A stretch of DNA of 64,000 nucleotides. Source: Larsenimonas salina. GTDB taxonomy: Bacteria > Pseudomonadota > Gammaproteobacteria > Pseudomonadales > Halomonadaceae. The DNA is taken from assembly GCF_023736155.1 (NCBI RefSeq), contig NZ_JAMLJJ010000001.1, positions 62,001 to 126,000 of the forward strand, given 5' to 3'. Under the pieces are notes generated by a model. That model saw nothing but the letters and a program-made list of their open reading frames with translations, ran no database searches and was not told the DNA's origin. The position numbers and the translations under genes were made by a program. Below are positions 56,892 through 64,000 of this stretch, in pieces. Position 1 is the stretch's first letter, and every line of letters begins with the position of its first letter.

Positions 56892-57777
56892 TCGGTGGCT
56901 CGCTGTCATTGAGCAGGGTCTGAACGCTCATTTCGCGATGTCGCAGTCGAACCGTCGGAAACTGCTCGGCAAAGTGGGTGGCTACGCGCTCAGCCAGATA
57001 GACCGAGCGGTGCTGCCCGCCGGTACAACCAATGGCGACCGTAAAGTAGCTGCGGTTGCTCTTGCTGTAGGACGGCAGCCAGCGCTCGAGCCAGCCGACG
57101 ATGTCGTCGCGCATGGCCGCCACTTCGTCATGAGATTCCAGAAAATGAATGACTTCCTGGTCTCGGCCGGTATAGCCCCTGAGCGCCGGCACCCAGTAAG
57201 GGTTGGGCAGTGAGCGCGCATCGAAGACGGTATCGGCGTCAAGCGGCACCCCGTGCTTGAACCCGAAGGACTCGATAGTGAGCGTCATCTGCTTGCTGGT
57301 GTGCTTGGCGACCTGACTTGCGATCTGGTTGCGAAGTTCGTGTACCGACTGGTCAGTCGTGTCGATCACGAGATCCGCTGCGTTGCGAATGGGGGCGAGG
57401 TAGCTCTGCTCGGAATCAATGGCTTCGGCAAGCGTCATCTGGCTTGCGCGGGTAAGCGGGTGACGACGACGGGTGGCGGCGTAGCGTTCGAGCAGGGAGC
57501 GGGCATCCGCGGTCAGGTAGACGACCTGCGCATCGATGCGCTTGGAAAGATCAGCCAGAAGCTCTGGAAAGCGCTCGAGCGCCTTGGGCAGATTTCTGGC
57601 ATCGATGCTTACAGCGATGCGGCGTTGGCTGACGCTTCCGGTATCGAGTTCATCAATGAGCGGGGCCAGCAGTGTGGCCGGAAGATTGTCGATCGCATAG
57701 AACCCCAAGTCTTCCAGCGCTTGAAGAGCTACGGATTTTCCTGAGCCTGAGCGTCCGCTTATGATGACCAACTGCAT
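56878..57777 (-). CDS. rapZ: RNase adapter protein RapZ
   Basis: P-loop nucleotide-binding protein; in E. coli it targets the small RNA GlmZ to RNase E and so tunes glucosamine-6-phosphate supply. The 299 residues show Walker A GRSGSGKS at residues ~8-15, a Walker B-like segment (VVYLTADARSLLERYAATRR, RHPLTRASQMTLAEAI), and the C-terminal FGFKHGVPLDADTVFDARSL plus VAIGCTGGQHRSVYLAERVA. Between ptsN and ptsO, as in most gammaproteobacteria; ptsO overlaps its end. No GlmY/GlmZ candidate was seen in this window. Confidence 0.95.
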   Translation of the reverse strand: MQLVIISGRSGSGKSVALQALEDLGFYAIDNLPATLLAPLIDELDTGSVSQRRIAVSIDARNLPKALERFPELLADLSKRIDAQVVYLTADARSLLERYAATRRRHPLTRASQMTLAEAIDSEQSYLAPIRNAADLVIDTTDQSVHELRNQIASQVAKHTSKQMTLTIESFGFKHGVPLDADTVFDARSLPNPYWVPALRGYTGRDQEVIHFLESHDEVAAMRDDIVGWLERWLPSYSKSNRSYFTVAIGCTGGQHRSVYLAERVATHFAEQFPTVRLRHREMSVQTLLNDSEPPNDSP

Positions 57778-57782
57778 GGAAA

Positions 57783-58253
57783 CTAGGCCTTTTGTTGTTG
57801 GGCGATGAGGTCAACCAGCGTTTCATGTAGCTCACGCTGACTGTGAGTGTTCCTTAACGTGTGTCGGTTGTCGCTGTCGTTGAGAAGCTCGGCGATCTGC
57901 CCAAGCAGGGTCAGGTGCGTATCCTCGGCTTCTTCGGGCACCAGCAGTACAAAGATCAAATCGACCGGGTCGCCGTCAATCGCGTCGAAATCGATCGGTT
58001 CGGCCAGGCGAATGAAGCTTGCAACCGGGACCTTGCAGTGTGGGTTGCGGGCATGCGGAATCGCGACTCCGTTGCCAACGCCAGTACTACCGAGCCGTTC
58101 ACGACCGATCAGTCTGGAGAAGACTTCCTGATCATCAAGGCTTGGAATATTTTGCGCGATAAAGGTGCTGAAAAATTCCAGCACCCTTTTTTTGCTCCCG
58201 CCCTTTACGTCAAAGAGCGTGCGTTCGGGCGGGAGAAGCTGGTCGAGCGTCAT
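57783..58253 (-). CDS. ptsN: Nitrogen-PTS EIIA component PtsN
   Basis: Phosphorylatable regulator that controls potassium transport and other stress outputs in relatives. The 156 residues form an EIIA-fructose-type domain: FDVKGGSKKRVLEFFSTFIA, then GVGNGVAIPHARNPHCKVPV with the phosphorylated His, and PVDLIFVLLVPEEAEDTHLT. Located between hpf and rapZ in the sigma-54 cluster. It stops five bases before the rapZ start. Confidence 0.95.
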   Translation of the reverse strand: MTLDQLLPPERTLFDVKGGSKKRVLEFFSTFIAQNIPSLDDQEVFSRLIGRERLGSTGVGNGVAIPHARNPHCKVPVASFIRLAEPIDFDAIDGDPVDLIFVLLVPEEAEDTHLTLLGQIAELLNDSDNRHTLRNTHSQRELHETLVDLIAQQQKA

Positions 58254-58265
58254 AGATATTGGATC

Positions 58266-58568
58266 TCAGCGTGCGCCCTGAGCGCGCGCCTGGGCTTTTT
58301 CTTTGTGCTTCACGAGCTGGCGGTCAAGCTTGTCTGCCAGTGCGTCGATCGCCGCGTACATGTCGTCGTGGGCGGCTTCGCCATGAAGTTCTGCACCGCT
58401 TGCATGCAGGGTGCAGGCGGCAAGTTGGCGTTCCTTCTCAACCGAGAGCGTCACTTGAACGTTGGTAATGTTGTCGTAGTGGCGCTCAAGACGTGACAGT
58501 TTCTGATTAACGTAGTCTCTGAGGGCGTCAGTCAGTTCAACGTGATGTCCGGTGATATTGACCTGCAT
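58266..58568 (-). CDS. hpf: Ribosome hibernation promoting factor, short form
   Basis: Binds the 30S decoding region in stationary phase and promotes 100S ribosome dimers together with RMF. The 100 residues begin MQVNITGHHVELTDALRDYV, contain the alternating beta-strand pattern (NVQVTLSVEKERQLAACTLH, LHGEAAHDDMYAAIDALADK), and end in a basic tail. It lacks the C-terminal dimerisation domain of long HPF. It follows rpoN on the same strand, the usual position for this gene. Confidence 0.94.
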   Translation of the reverse strand: MQVNITGHHVELTDALRDYVNQKLSRLERHYDNITNVQVTLSVEKERQLAACTLHASGAELHGEAAHDDMYAAIDALADKLDRQLVKHKEKAQARAQGAR

Positions 58569-58649
58569 GGCATTCTCCTTTACCCACGGGTTGACACTTC
58601 GATTGTAACCTTTTTTGCGCTAAAACAAACCCTTGTGTTGATCGGGTGT

Positions 58650-60086
58650 CTAGGCAAGGCGCTTGCGTTCACTGGACGAGGGAATGCCCAGTGCTTCCCT
58701 GTATTTGGCCACGGTACGACGGGCGACCTTGATGCCCTGCTGATCCAGGAGTTCCACCAGTTTAGCGTCCGAAAGCGGTTTTCTGGTCGGCTCTTCGCTG
58801 ACGTATTTCTTGATGCGTGCGCGGATGGCCACTCCCGAGTGGGCATCCCCATCCTGCCCTGTGCCGACCTGGCTTGAAAAGAATAGCTTGAGTTCGACGA
58901 CTCCGCGCGGTGTGTGCAGGTATTTTTGCGTGGTAACCCGGGAGATGGTGGATTCATGCATATCCACCGCCTGGGCAATGTCGGCAAGAGTGAGCGGATT
59001 TAGGCCTGCCTCGCCGTGTTCGACGAAGCCGGGCTGGCGCGCAAGAATTTCCTGTCCAACCTTGAGCAAGGTCTCGTTGCGACTGGCAATGCTTTTAAGC
59101 AGCCACTTCGCGTCCTGCAGGTGCTGCTTGAGAAAGGTGTTGTCCTGGCTTTGGTCGGCGCGCTTGATCAGTGCACTGTACTGCGCATTGAGCTGCACCC
59201 GGGGCAGGGCATCTTCATTGAGATCGACCCGCCAGCCTTTTTGGGCATCGTGGCGCATGATCAGATCCGGAATCACGTAGTGATTGCGTGCGCCCCCGAA
59301 CCGGCGTCCGGGTTGAGGGTCGAGTGACTGGATCGTTTGAATGATCTGCTCGAGCTGCTCGTCATCAACGCCCAGTCGACGCTTCAAGCGCTTGTAATCC
59401 CCGCCGGCCAGTGCCTCCAGGAACTGGCGAATAAGCCGCCGCGTTTGGGCAAGCAGCGGCGTGTCGCCAGAGCGGTGATCGAGTTGAAGCAGCAAGCACT
59501 CTTGAAGGTCGCGCGCGAATAATCCACCAGGCTCACACTGCTGCATCAGCTGCAATGTGCGTTCGAGCTCGTCCTGCTTGAAATTAAGTGTCGGAAAATG
59601 ATGCGTAAGCTGCTGACCAAGCTCGTAAAGGGGCACGCTCAGCCGGCCGGTGTCGTCGAGCGCATCGATCAGGTAGTCGGCGATCAGGCGTGACCGGTCA
59701 TCAAGGTCAATCAGGCGAACCTGATCCCGAACGTGGTCCTGAAGCGTACTCTCTAAGCTGTTGCGCTCGATGTCCGGTGCCTCATCCGAGGGTGTCTGAG
59801 CACCCAGGCCGCCGGGGCCAATGTCCTGGTAGGTGTCGCTCCAGTCACTGTCGTGGTCAAGGGTGTCCGGGATGCTTTCTGCCCAGTCGGCCTCAGGCTC
59901 GGGCGAGGCGTCGTGTTCCTCGAGCGCTTCCTGCTGCTCGAGCATGGGGTTGCTTTCGAGGGCCTGCTGGATTTCCTGACGAAGATCGAGCGTAGAGAGC
60001 TGCAGCAGGTGGATAGCCTGCTGCAGGTGGGGCGTCATCGTTAAATGCGCGCCGACTCTGAGCTGCAGTGAAGGTTTCATCGTCAT
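58650..60086 (-). CDS. rpoN: RNA polymerase sigma-54 factor
   Basis: Alternative sigma factor for -24/-12 promoters that needs AAA+ activators. The 478 residues have the Gln/Leu-rich region I (RVGAHLTMTPHLQQAIHLLQ), an acidic region II (~50-110), the core-binding domain, the helix-turn-helix region (LTLADIAQAVDMHESTISRV) and the C-terminal RpoN box ARRTVAKYREALGI. Sits between lptB and hpf in the conserved cluster. No activator gene is present in this window. Confidence 0.97.
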   Translation of the reverse strand: MTMKPSLQLRVGAHLTMTPHLQQAIHLLQLSTLDLRQEIQQALESNPMLEQQEALEEHDASPEPEADWAESIPDTLDHDSDWSDTYQDIGPGGLGAQTPSDEAPDIERNSLESTLQDHVRDQVRLIDLDDRSRLIADYLIDALDDTGRLSVPLYELGQQLTHHFPTLNFKQDELERTLQLMQQCEPGGLFARDLQECLLLQLDHRSGDTPLLAQTRRLIRQFLEALAGGDYKRLKRRLGVDDEQLEQIIQTIQSLDPQPGRRFGGARNHYVIPDLIMRHDAQKGWRVDLNEDALPRVQLNAQYSALIKRADQSQDNTFLKQHLQDAKWLLKSIASRNETLLKVGQEILARQPGFVEHGEAGLNPLTLADIAQAVDMHESTISRVTTQKYLHTPRGVVELKLFFSSQVGTGQDGDAHSGVAIRARIKKYVSEEPTRKPLSDAKLVELLDQQGIKVARRTVAKYREALGIPSSSERKRLA

Positions 60087-60207
60087 ACGGTCTCGGCGTG
60101 ATCGAATCGGGCGTTACGCTATCGGCGCACTTGGCGCCTTGCAAGCCAAAAACGCGCCTCCAGCAAGAATCATGCCAAAGTTTCAAGGGTGCTGTCGATG
60201 CGCTGGG

Positions 60208-60942
60208 TCAAAGCTTGAATTCGTGGCCCAGGTAGACATCGCGCACATGTTGATTGGCCAATATGGCCTGGGCATCGCCTTCAGCGATGATCTGACCGTC
60301 GCCCACGATGTAGGCGTTGTCACAGATATCGAGGGTTTCACGCACGTTGTGGTCAGTGATCAAGACGCCAATACCGCGCGCCTTCAGCTGGCGGATGATG
60401 CTTTTGATGTCGCCGACCGAGATCGGATCGACGCCTGCAAAGGGTTCGTCGAGCAGAATGAAGTCCGGCTCGGTGGCAAGCGCTCGCGCGATCTCGACCC
60501 GGCGACGCTCGCCACCGGAGAGGGCCATGCCCATGTTGTCCCGAATGTGGGTGACGTTGAACTCGTTAAGAAGTTCTTCAAGGCGAGCGAGACGTGCCTT
60601 GCGATCCAGGTCCTTGCGGGTTTCAAGAATGGCCAGAATATTGTTGGCAACGCTCAGCTTTCGAAAGATCGAGGCTTCCTGCGGTAGATAGCCGATGCCT
60701 GCCCGGGCGCGCTTGTGCATCGCGAGCCGGGAGAGGTCACGGTCATCGATGGCGATGGTCCCGGCGTCGGATTGGATCAGGCCAACGATCATATAAAACG
60801 AGGTCGTTTTACCCGCGCCATTGGGGCCAAGCAGACCGACGATTTCGCCCTGAGAGATCGACATGCTGATATCGTGCACGACGCGGCGGCCCTTGAAGCT
60901 TTTCGCAAGGTTGGCCACGGAAAGGGTTTTTAAGCTGCTCAC
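60208..60942 (-). CDS. lptB: LPS export ABC transporter ATPase LptB
   Basis: Cytoplasmic ATPase of LptB2FG, which extracts LPS from the inner membrane. The 244 residues include Walker [21 protein letters not shown], the Q-loop [16 protein letters not shown], signature [18 protein letters not shown], Walker [21 protein letters not shown] and switch [20 protein letters not shown]. Start ATG overlaps the lptA stop (ATGA). The permease genes lptF and lptG are not in the window, as is usual. Confidence 0.97.
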   Translation of the reverse strand: MSSLKTLSVANLAKSFKGRRVVHDISMSISQGEIVGLLGPNGAGKTTSFYMIVGLIQSDAGTIAIDDRDLSRLAMHKRARAGIGYLPQEASIFRKLSVANNILAILETRKDLDRKARLARLEELLNEFNVTHIRDNMGMALSGGERRRVEIARALATEPDFILLDEPFAGVDPISVGDIKSIIRQLKARGIGVLITDHNVRETLDICDNAYIVGDGQIIAEGDAQAILANQHVRDVYLGHEFKL

Positions 60943-61487
60943 TGGTCGTTACTCACACTGCTGTTGGGGGTCAGCGTCATTTCAACGCGACCGTCCTTGG
61001 CTTGGTTCTGGTTCGCGCTTGAGCGACTGCCACGGGCATTGACCTGCCGCTTGTCCAGAAAGTACTCGACGTAGGCACCGTTGAAGGTGTCGGGTGCCTG
61101 AATCAGCTTGGCATTGCCGATGAGTTCGACCCGGCGCGAGGCGGCGTGATAGATCACGGTGTCGCCCCAGCCTTGAATCTTGGCGTCCTGCTGATTTGGT
61201 TTTTGTTCCAGGTACGCGCGCGTCCCTTGTCCGCGGGCAGTGACGCTTGAGACTTCACCGTTGCTGCCGCGCTTGATGTCGACCCGATGCGCTTCGAGTT
61301 TCATCGACCCCTGGGTCATGTCGACGTTGCCGGTGTAGATGGCGGTGCCGGCACTGTCGTCGAGCTTGAGCTGATCGGCGCTCACGTGGATGGGCTGTCT
61401 GGCATCCGATGGCAGTGCCCAGGCGCCGGCAGCCATCAGTGAGCAGGCTGAAATAACGGCCAGGGTGCTTAGTCGTCTGGTGATCAT
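60939..61487 (-). CDS. lptA: Periplasmic LPS bridge protein LptA
   Basis: Soluble periplasmic beta-jellyroll protein that polymerises into the bridge carrying LPS from LptC to LptD. The 182 residues start with a Sec signal peptide ([20 protein letters not shown], cleaved near residue 24) and continue with the OstA/LptA pattern [40 protein letters not shown] and [20 protein letters not shown]. Between lptC and lptB, translationally coupled to lptB. Confidence 0.95.
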   Translation of the reverse strand: MITRRLSTLAVISACSLMAAGAWALPSDARQPIHVSADQLKLDDSAGTAIYTGNVDMTQGSMKLEAHRVDIKRGSNGEVSSVTARGQGTRAYLEQKPNQQDAKIQGWGDTVIYHAASRRVELIGNAKLIQAPDTFNGAYVEYFLDKRQVNARGSRSSANQNQAKDGRVEMTLTPNSSVSNDQ

Positions 61488-61510
61488 CGAGCTGTCCTTT
61501 TAAAGCGCGG

Positions 61511-62086
61511 TTATCGGGTCGGAGGGTATGAGCCTGTGACGTTGCCATCGAGTGTGGCCTGATTCTTGTCAATCCAGGCATCAAAGCGGTTGGCGACGGT
61601 TTTTTCCTGGCCTCGAGTAAAGGTAGAGCGATCATCGCTCCAGGCATGGCTGTCATGTTGGGTGTAATGAATGGTCTGGGTCGACAGGGTCCAGTCGCTG
61701 CTTGGCTGGTGCAGTCGCGCCTTGCCGTCGAGGGTGATGCGTGACCCGCTACCTTCCACGCGGCCGCGTTCGGCGCTGCCAAGCCATGTCTTGTTCTGGT
61801 CGTTGGTCCATTCGAGTTCCGGGGTGACGGCGCGGGTGATGTCGTCGTTCGGTGTGTGTGTCAGCCGCGGGGATTTCAAAACCTGGTAGGGAGCGCCTTC
61901 GGTATTGAAGCGGGTAAAGGTCACGCCTTCGAGGTAATAATCCGGTTCGCCGTTATCGCTGGTGGGCGCTGGGCCGACCGCCGTGAACTGATCGCGCTGC
62001 TCGATCAGGGCCATGACACCGCCAACAACGATCAGTACCAGAAACAGCCAGACTTTCGGCGTGATGCGTGAGAGCAGAGATCCCAT
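61511..62086 (-). CDS. lptC: LPS export protein LptC
   Basis: Bitopic inner-membrane protein that receives LPS from LptB2FG and passes it to LptA. The 191 residues have one N-terminal membrane segment (ITPKVWLFLVLIVVGGVMAL) and a periplasmic beta domain (YYLEGVTFTRFNTEGAPYQV, LKSPRLTHTPNDDITRAVTP, ARLHQPSSDWTLSTQTIHYT). It starts four bases after the kdsC stop and precedes lptA. Confidence 0.94.
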   Translation of the reverse strand: MGSLLSRITPKVWLFLVLIVVGGVMALIEQRDQFTAVGPAPTSDNGEPDYYLEGVTFTRFNTEGAPYQVLKSPRLTHTPNDDITRAVTPELEWTNDQNKTWLGSAERGRVEGSGSRITLDGKARLHQPSSDWTLSTQTIHYTQHDSHAWSDDRSTFTRGQEKTVANRFDAWIDKNQATLDGNVTGSYPPTR

Positions 62087-62089
62087 CCG

Positions 62090-62680
62090 TTACTCCTTCG
62101 GCGTGTCGTCGGTTGCAAGGTAGCGTCGCATGGTCTGAGGCCACTGGCCCTTGGCGTCAACGATCAGTTCACACAGCTCGCGAACGGCGCCATAACCGCC
62201 TGCTCGCTGAGTGACGACATCGGCGTTTTCCTGAATGTAGGTCGGTGCATTGGGCACGCTCACACCAAGGCCCGACTTCATGATCGCTTCAAGGTCTGGC
62301 AGGTCATCACCGCAGTAGGCCAGATGTTCTGGGCCAAGGGCCAGATCACTGGCAAGGGCGCTCAGGGCCTGCCACTTATCATCTCGGCCCATGATGAGGT
62401 GTTTGATGCCAAGCTCTTCCACCCGGCGCTCGACCATTGGGGAGGTGCGTCCGGTAATAATGGCGACCTCGATGCCGAGTGCGAGCAGCATCTTGATGCC
62501 GACGCCATCCTGGGTATGAAAGGCCTTGGCTTCGACGCCATTGGCGTCGTAGTACAGTCGGCCATCGCTCAAGACGCCATCGACATCAAGGGCGAGAAGC
62601 TGAACCGAGCGTGCGCGGGCGCGTTGTCGGTCAGAGAGCGACAGTGTCGCCGAAGGCCGGTTGGGTGTGCTTGACGTCAT
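62090..62680 (-). CDS. kdsC: 3-deoxy-D-manno-octulosonate-8-phosphate phosphatase
   Basis: HAD-family phosphatase releasing KDO from KDO-8-phosphate for LPS inner core. The 196 residues contain the nucleophile motif LLALDVDGVLSDGRLYYDAN, motif II EVAIITGRTSPMVERRVEEL, and the metal-binding motif AYCGDDLPDLEAIMKSGLGV. It lacks a cap domain, as expected for tetrameric KdsC. Follows kdsD, the preceding pathway enzyme, with 23 bases between. Confidence 0.96.
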   Translation of the reverse strand: MTSSTPNRPSATLSLSDRQRARARSVQLLALDVDGVLSDGRLYYDANGVEAKAFHTQDGVGIKMLLALGIEVAIITGRTSPMVERRVEELGIKHLIMGRDDKWQALSALASDLALGPEHLAYCGDDLPDLEAIMKSGLGVSVPNAPTYIQENADVVTQRAGGYGAVRELCELIVDAKGQWPQTMRRYLATDDTPKE

Positions 62681-62703
62681 GAAATAGGGAGCCTTTGAGT
62701 GGG

Positions 62704-63687
62704 TTAAACGACGCCATGCGTCAGTAGGTCGTGCATGTGGAGCACACCGATGGGCCGGTCGCTGTCATCGATCACCGCAAGTGCTGAAATTCGGTGCTGC
62801 TCGAGAATATTGAGAGCTTCGGCAGCGAGAAGGCCTGCGTGCACCGTGTAGCCGCCGACGGTCATGACGTCGTCGATCGTCAGCGTGCGCAGCGAGTCGT
62901 GCTGATCGATGGTGCGACGCAGGTCACCGTCGGTGTATACGCCAACCAGGGTTTCGTTCTCATCAATGATGCAGGTAAACCCGAGCCCCTTGCGTGATAT
63001 CTCGCCCAACGCCTCGGAAAGCATCGTGCCCGATCGAACCAGCGGCAGTTGATCGCCCTTGCGCATCACATCATCAACCGTCAGGAGAAGTCGTTTGCCG
63101 AGACTGCCCCCGGGGTGAGAAAGGGCGAAATCCTCGGCGCTAAAGCCGCGGGCCTCGAGCAGCGCAATGGCAATGGCGTCGCCCATGGCAAGGGCCGCAG
63201 TCGTTGACGAGGTCGGCGCAAGGTTCAGCGGGCAGGCTTCCTGATCAACGCCCACATTGAGGTGGATGTCGGCATGCCTTGCAAGCGTGGAATCATCCCG
63301 GCCAGTCAGTGCAAGCATCGGAATGTTTCGGCGCTTTAGAACCGGCAGCAGGGCGGTAATTTCATACGTTTCCCCTGAATTCGACAGCGCCAGAAGCACA
63401 TCGTGCGGCGTCAGCATGCCCAGATCGCCATGACTTGCCTCGGCCGGGTGCATGAAAAAGGCCGGCGTACCCGTACTTGCAAGCGTGGCCGCCATCTTGT
63501 GCGCGATATGGCCGGATTTTCCCATTCCGGTCACCACGATGCGCCCCTCGCAGGCCAGAAGCCGCTGACAGAGCGTGTCGAATCGGGTGTCGAGCTTCTC
63601 GATCAACTGGCCCAGGGCGCGCTGTTCAAGGTCGAGCGTACGGTGTGCGCTTTTGATGAACGAAAATTGTGCAAGTGGCTTTGGCAT
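62704..63687 (-). CDS. kdsD: Arabinose-5-phosphate isomerase
   Basis: Converts ribulose-5-phosphate to arabinose-5-phosphate, the first step of KDO synthesis. The 327 residues consist of an SIS domain (~1-195: RIVVTGMGKSGHIAHKMAAT, FMHPAEASHGDLGMLTPHDV, LLALSNSGETYEITALLPVL) and two CBS domains (~205-325: VDDVMRKGDQLPLV, IDDVMTVGGYTVHAGLLAAE). The ATG at 63687 with a nearby GGA fits the family N-terminus; the open frame extends 18 codons further. First gene of the minus-strand cluster, divergent from mlaF. Confidence 0.95.
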   Translation of the reverse strand: MPKPLAQFSFIKSAHRTLDLEQRALGQLIEKLDTRFDTLCQRLLACEGRIVVTGMGKSGHIAHKMAATLASTGTPAFFMHPAEASHGDLGMLTPHDVLLALSNSGETYEITALLPVLKRRNIPMLALTGRDDSTLARHADIHLNVGVDQEACPLNLAPTSSTTAALAMGDAIAIALLEARGFSAEDFALSHPGGSLGKRLLLTVDDVMRKGDQLPLVRSGTMLSEALGEISRKGLGFTCIIDENETLVGVYTDGDLRRTIDQHDSLRTLTIDDVMTVGGYTVHAGLLAAEALNILEQHRISALAVIDDSDRPIGVLHMHDLLTHGVV

Positions 63688-63872
63688 TTCAAATCCATGA
63701 CCATGAGTAAATGCACGCTGGCGTTTTGGCCGCGTGCGCACCTAGGGTATTAAACGAAGGAGCGTTGGCAAGTGCAACCTCGATGCCCTCGTACGCGTTT
63801 GAACACTGGCCCTTGCGTAGGGGGTTAGGATACGATGTTCGATAATTATCATTGACGGCAGTTTGGGAGTCC

Positions 63873-64000
63873 ATGAACGACTCGAATCTTGTTGAAGTAG
63901 AGGATTTGTATTTCTCGCGCAGTGGTCGCCAGATCTTTTCAGGGGTCGACCTCGTTGTTCCCAAGGGCAAGATCACCGCGATCATGGGGCCAAGCGGGAC
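63873..64000 (+). CDS. mlaF: MlaF-like phospholipid-transport ATPase, 5' end only
   Basis: The first 42 residues (MNDSNLVEVEDLYFSRSGRQ, continuing to KITAIMGPSG just short of the full Walker A) match the start of MlaF, the ATPase of the MlaFEDB system that maintains outer-membrane lipid asymmetry. GGGAG precedes the ATG. The assignment leans on PKGKITAIMGPSG and the position divergent from kdsD, where mla genes normally lie. The rest is beyond the window. Confidence 0.82.
   Translation, partial: MNDSNLVEVEDLYFSRSGRQIFSGVDLVVPKGKITAIMGPSG

Noticed and set aside
63841-63850. GATAATTATC palindrome upstream of mlaF, considered as a Fur box
   Set aside because: Only a 10-bp symmetric core without the extended GATAAT repeats of Fur sites; mla genes are not known Fur targets. 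It may just be an AT-rich -10 region.

Overview
This 64 kb window is a GC-rich gammaproteobacterial chromosome segment. Gene content points to a Halomonadaceae-type halophile: a choline-to-glycine-betaine locus (betIBA), a FadE acyl-CoA dehydrogenase, polyamine uptake and catabolism, and crtEIBY carotenoid genes. Several blocks keep Pseudomonas-like gene order, such as ychF-pth-rplY-prs-tRNA-Gln-ispE-lolB-lbcA / hemA-prfA-prmC-moeB, gatCAB / mreBCD-maf-rng-yhdP-tldD, and the rpoN/lpt/kds cluster. The genus is inferred from gene content only. No rRNA, phage, insertion sequence or CRISPR array was seen.

Layout. 1-6283 (minus): 5'-part of fadE behind a PsrA-like palindrome, then betIBA behind a BetI-like palindrome. 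6509-6850: tRNA-Met and two identical tRNA-Asn genes. 7079-12137 (plus): a four-gene Dpp/Nik/opine-type ABC importer whose two permease subunits are fused, preceded by a near-consensus Zur-box-like palindrome. 12138-16352: a stem-loop-bearing gap, a small unknown ORF, the protease gene prc, the M18 aminopeptidase gene apeB and a second identical tRNA-Met. 16399-23197 (minus): translation, nucleotide and envelope genes (ychF, pth, rplY, prs, tRNA-Gln, ispE, lolB and an LbcA-like TPR lipoprotein). 23470-27449 (plus): hemA-prfA-prmC-moeB.

27530-35319 (plus) is a polyamine locus: a PuuB-type oxidase, a complete PotABCD-type transporter, a PuuA-type gamma-glutamylpolyamine synthetase and a second, paralogous binding protein. 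35339-39750 (minus) holds overlapping crtE-I-B-Y, enough for beta-carotene from isoprenoid precursors. 39865-43137 (minus) is gatCAB. 43324-53199 (plus) carries mreBCD, maf, rng, yhdP and tldD; yjgA and pmbA follow. 55186-63687 (minus) contains mgtE and the cluster kdsD-kdsC-lptC-lptA-lptB-rpoN-hpf-ptsN-rapZ-ptsO, which joins LPS precursor synthesis and transport to sigma-54 and the nitrogen PTS. The start of mlaF, on the opposite strand, closes the window.

The best candidates for something new are the compact fused-permease importer with its putative Zur operator (possibly a zinc-complex uptake system), a probable ATT start codon in mreC, structured RNA between prs and rplY, an isolated 17-bp imperfect stem-loop after the importer operon, and an intrinsic terminator inside the polyamine operon directly before the puuA-like gene.
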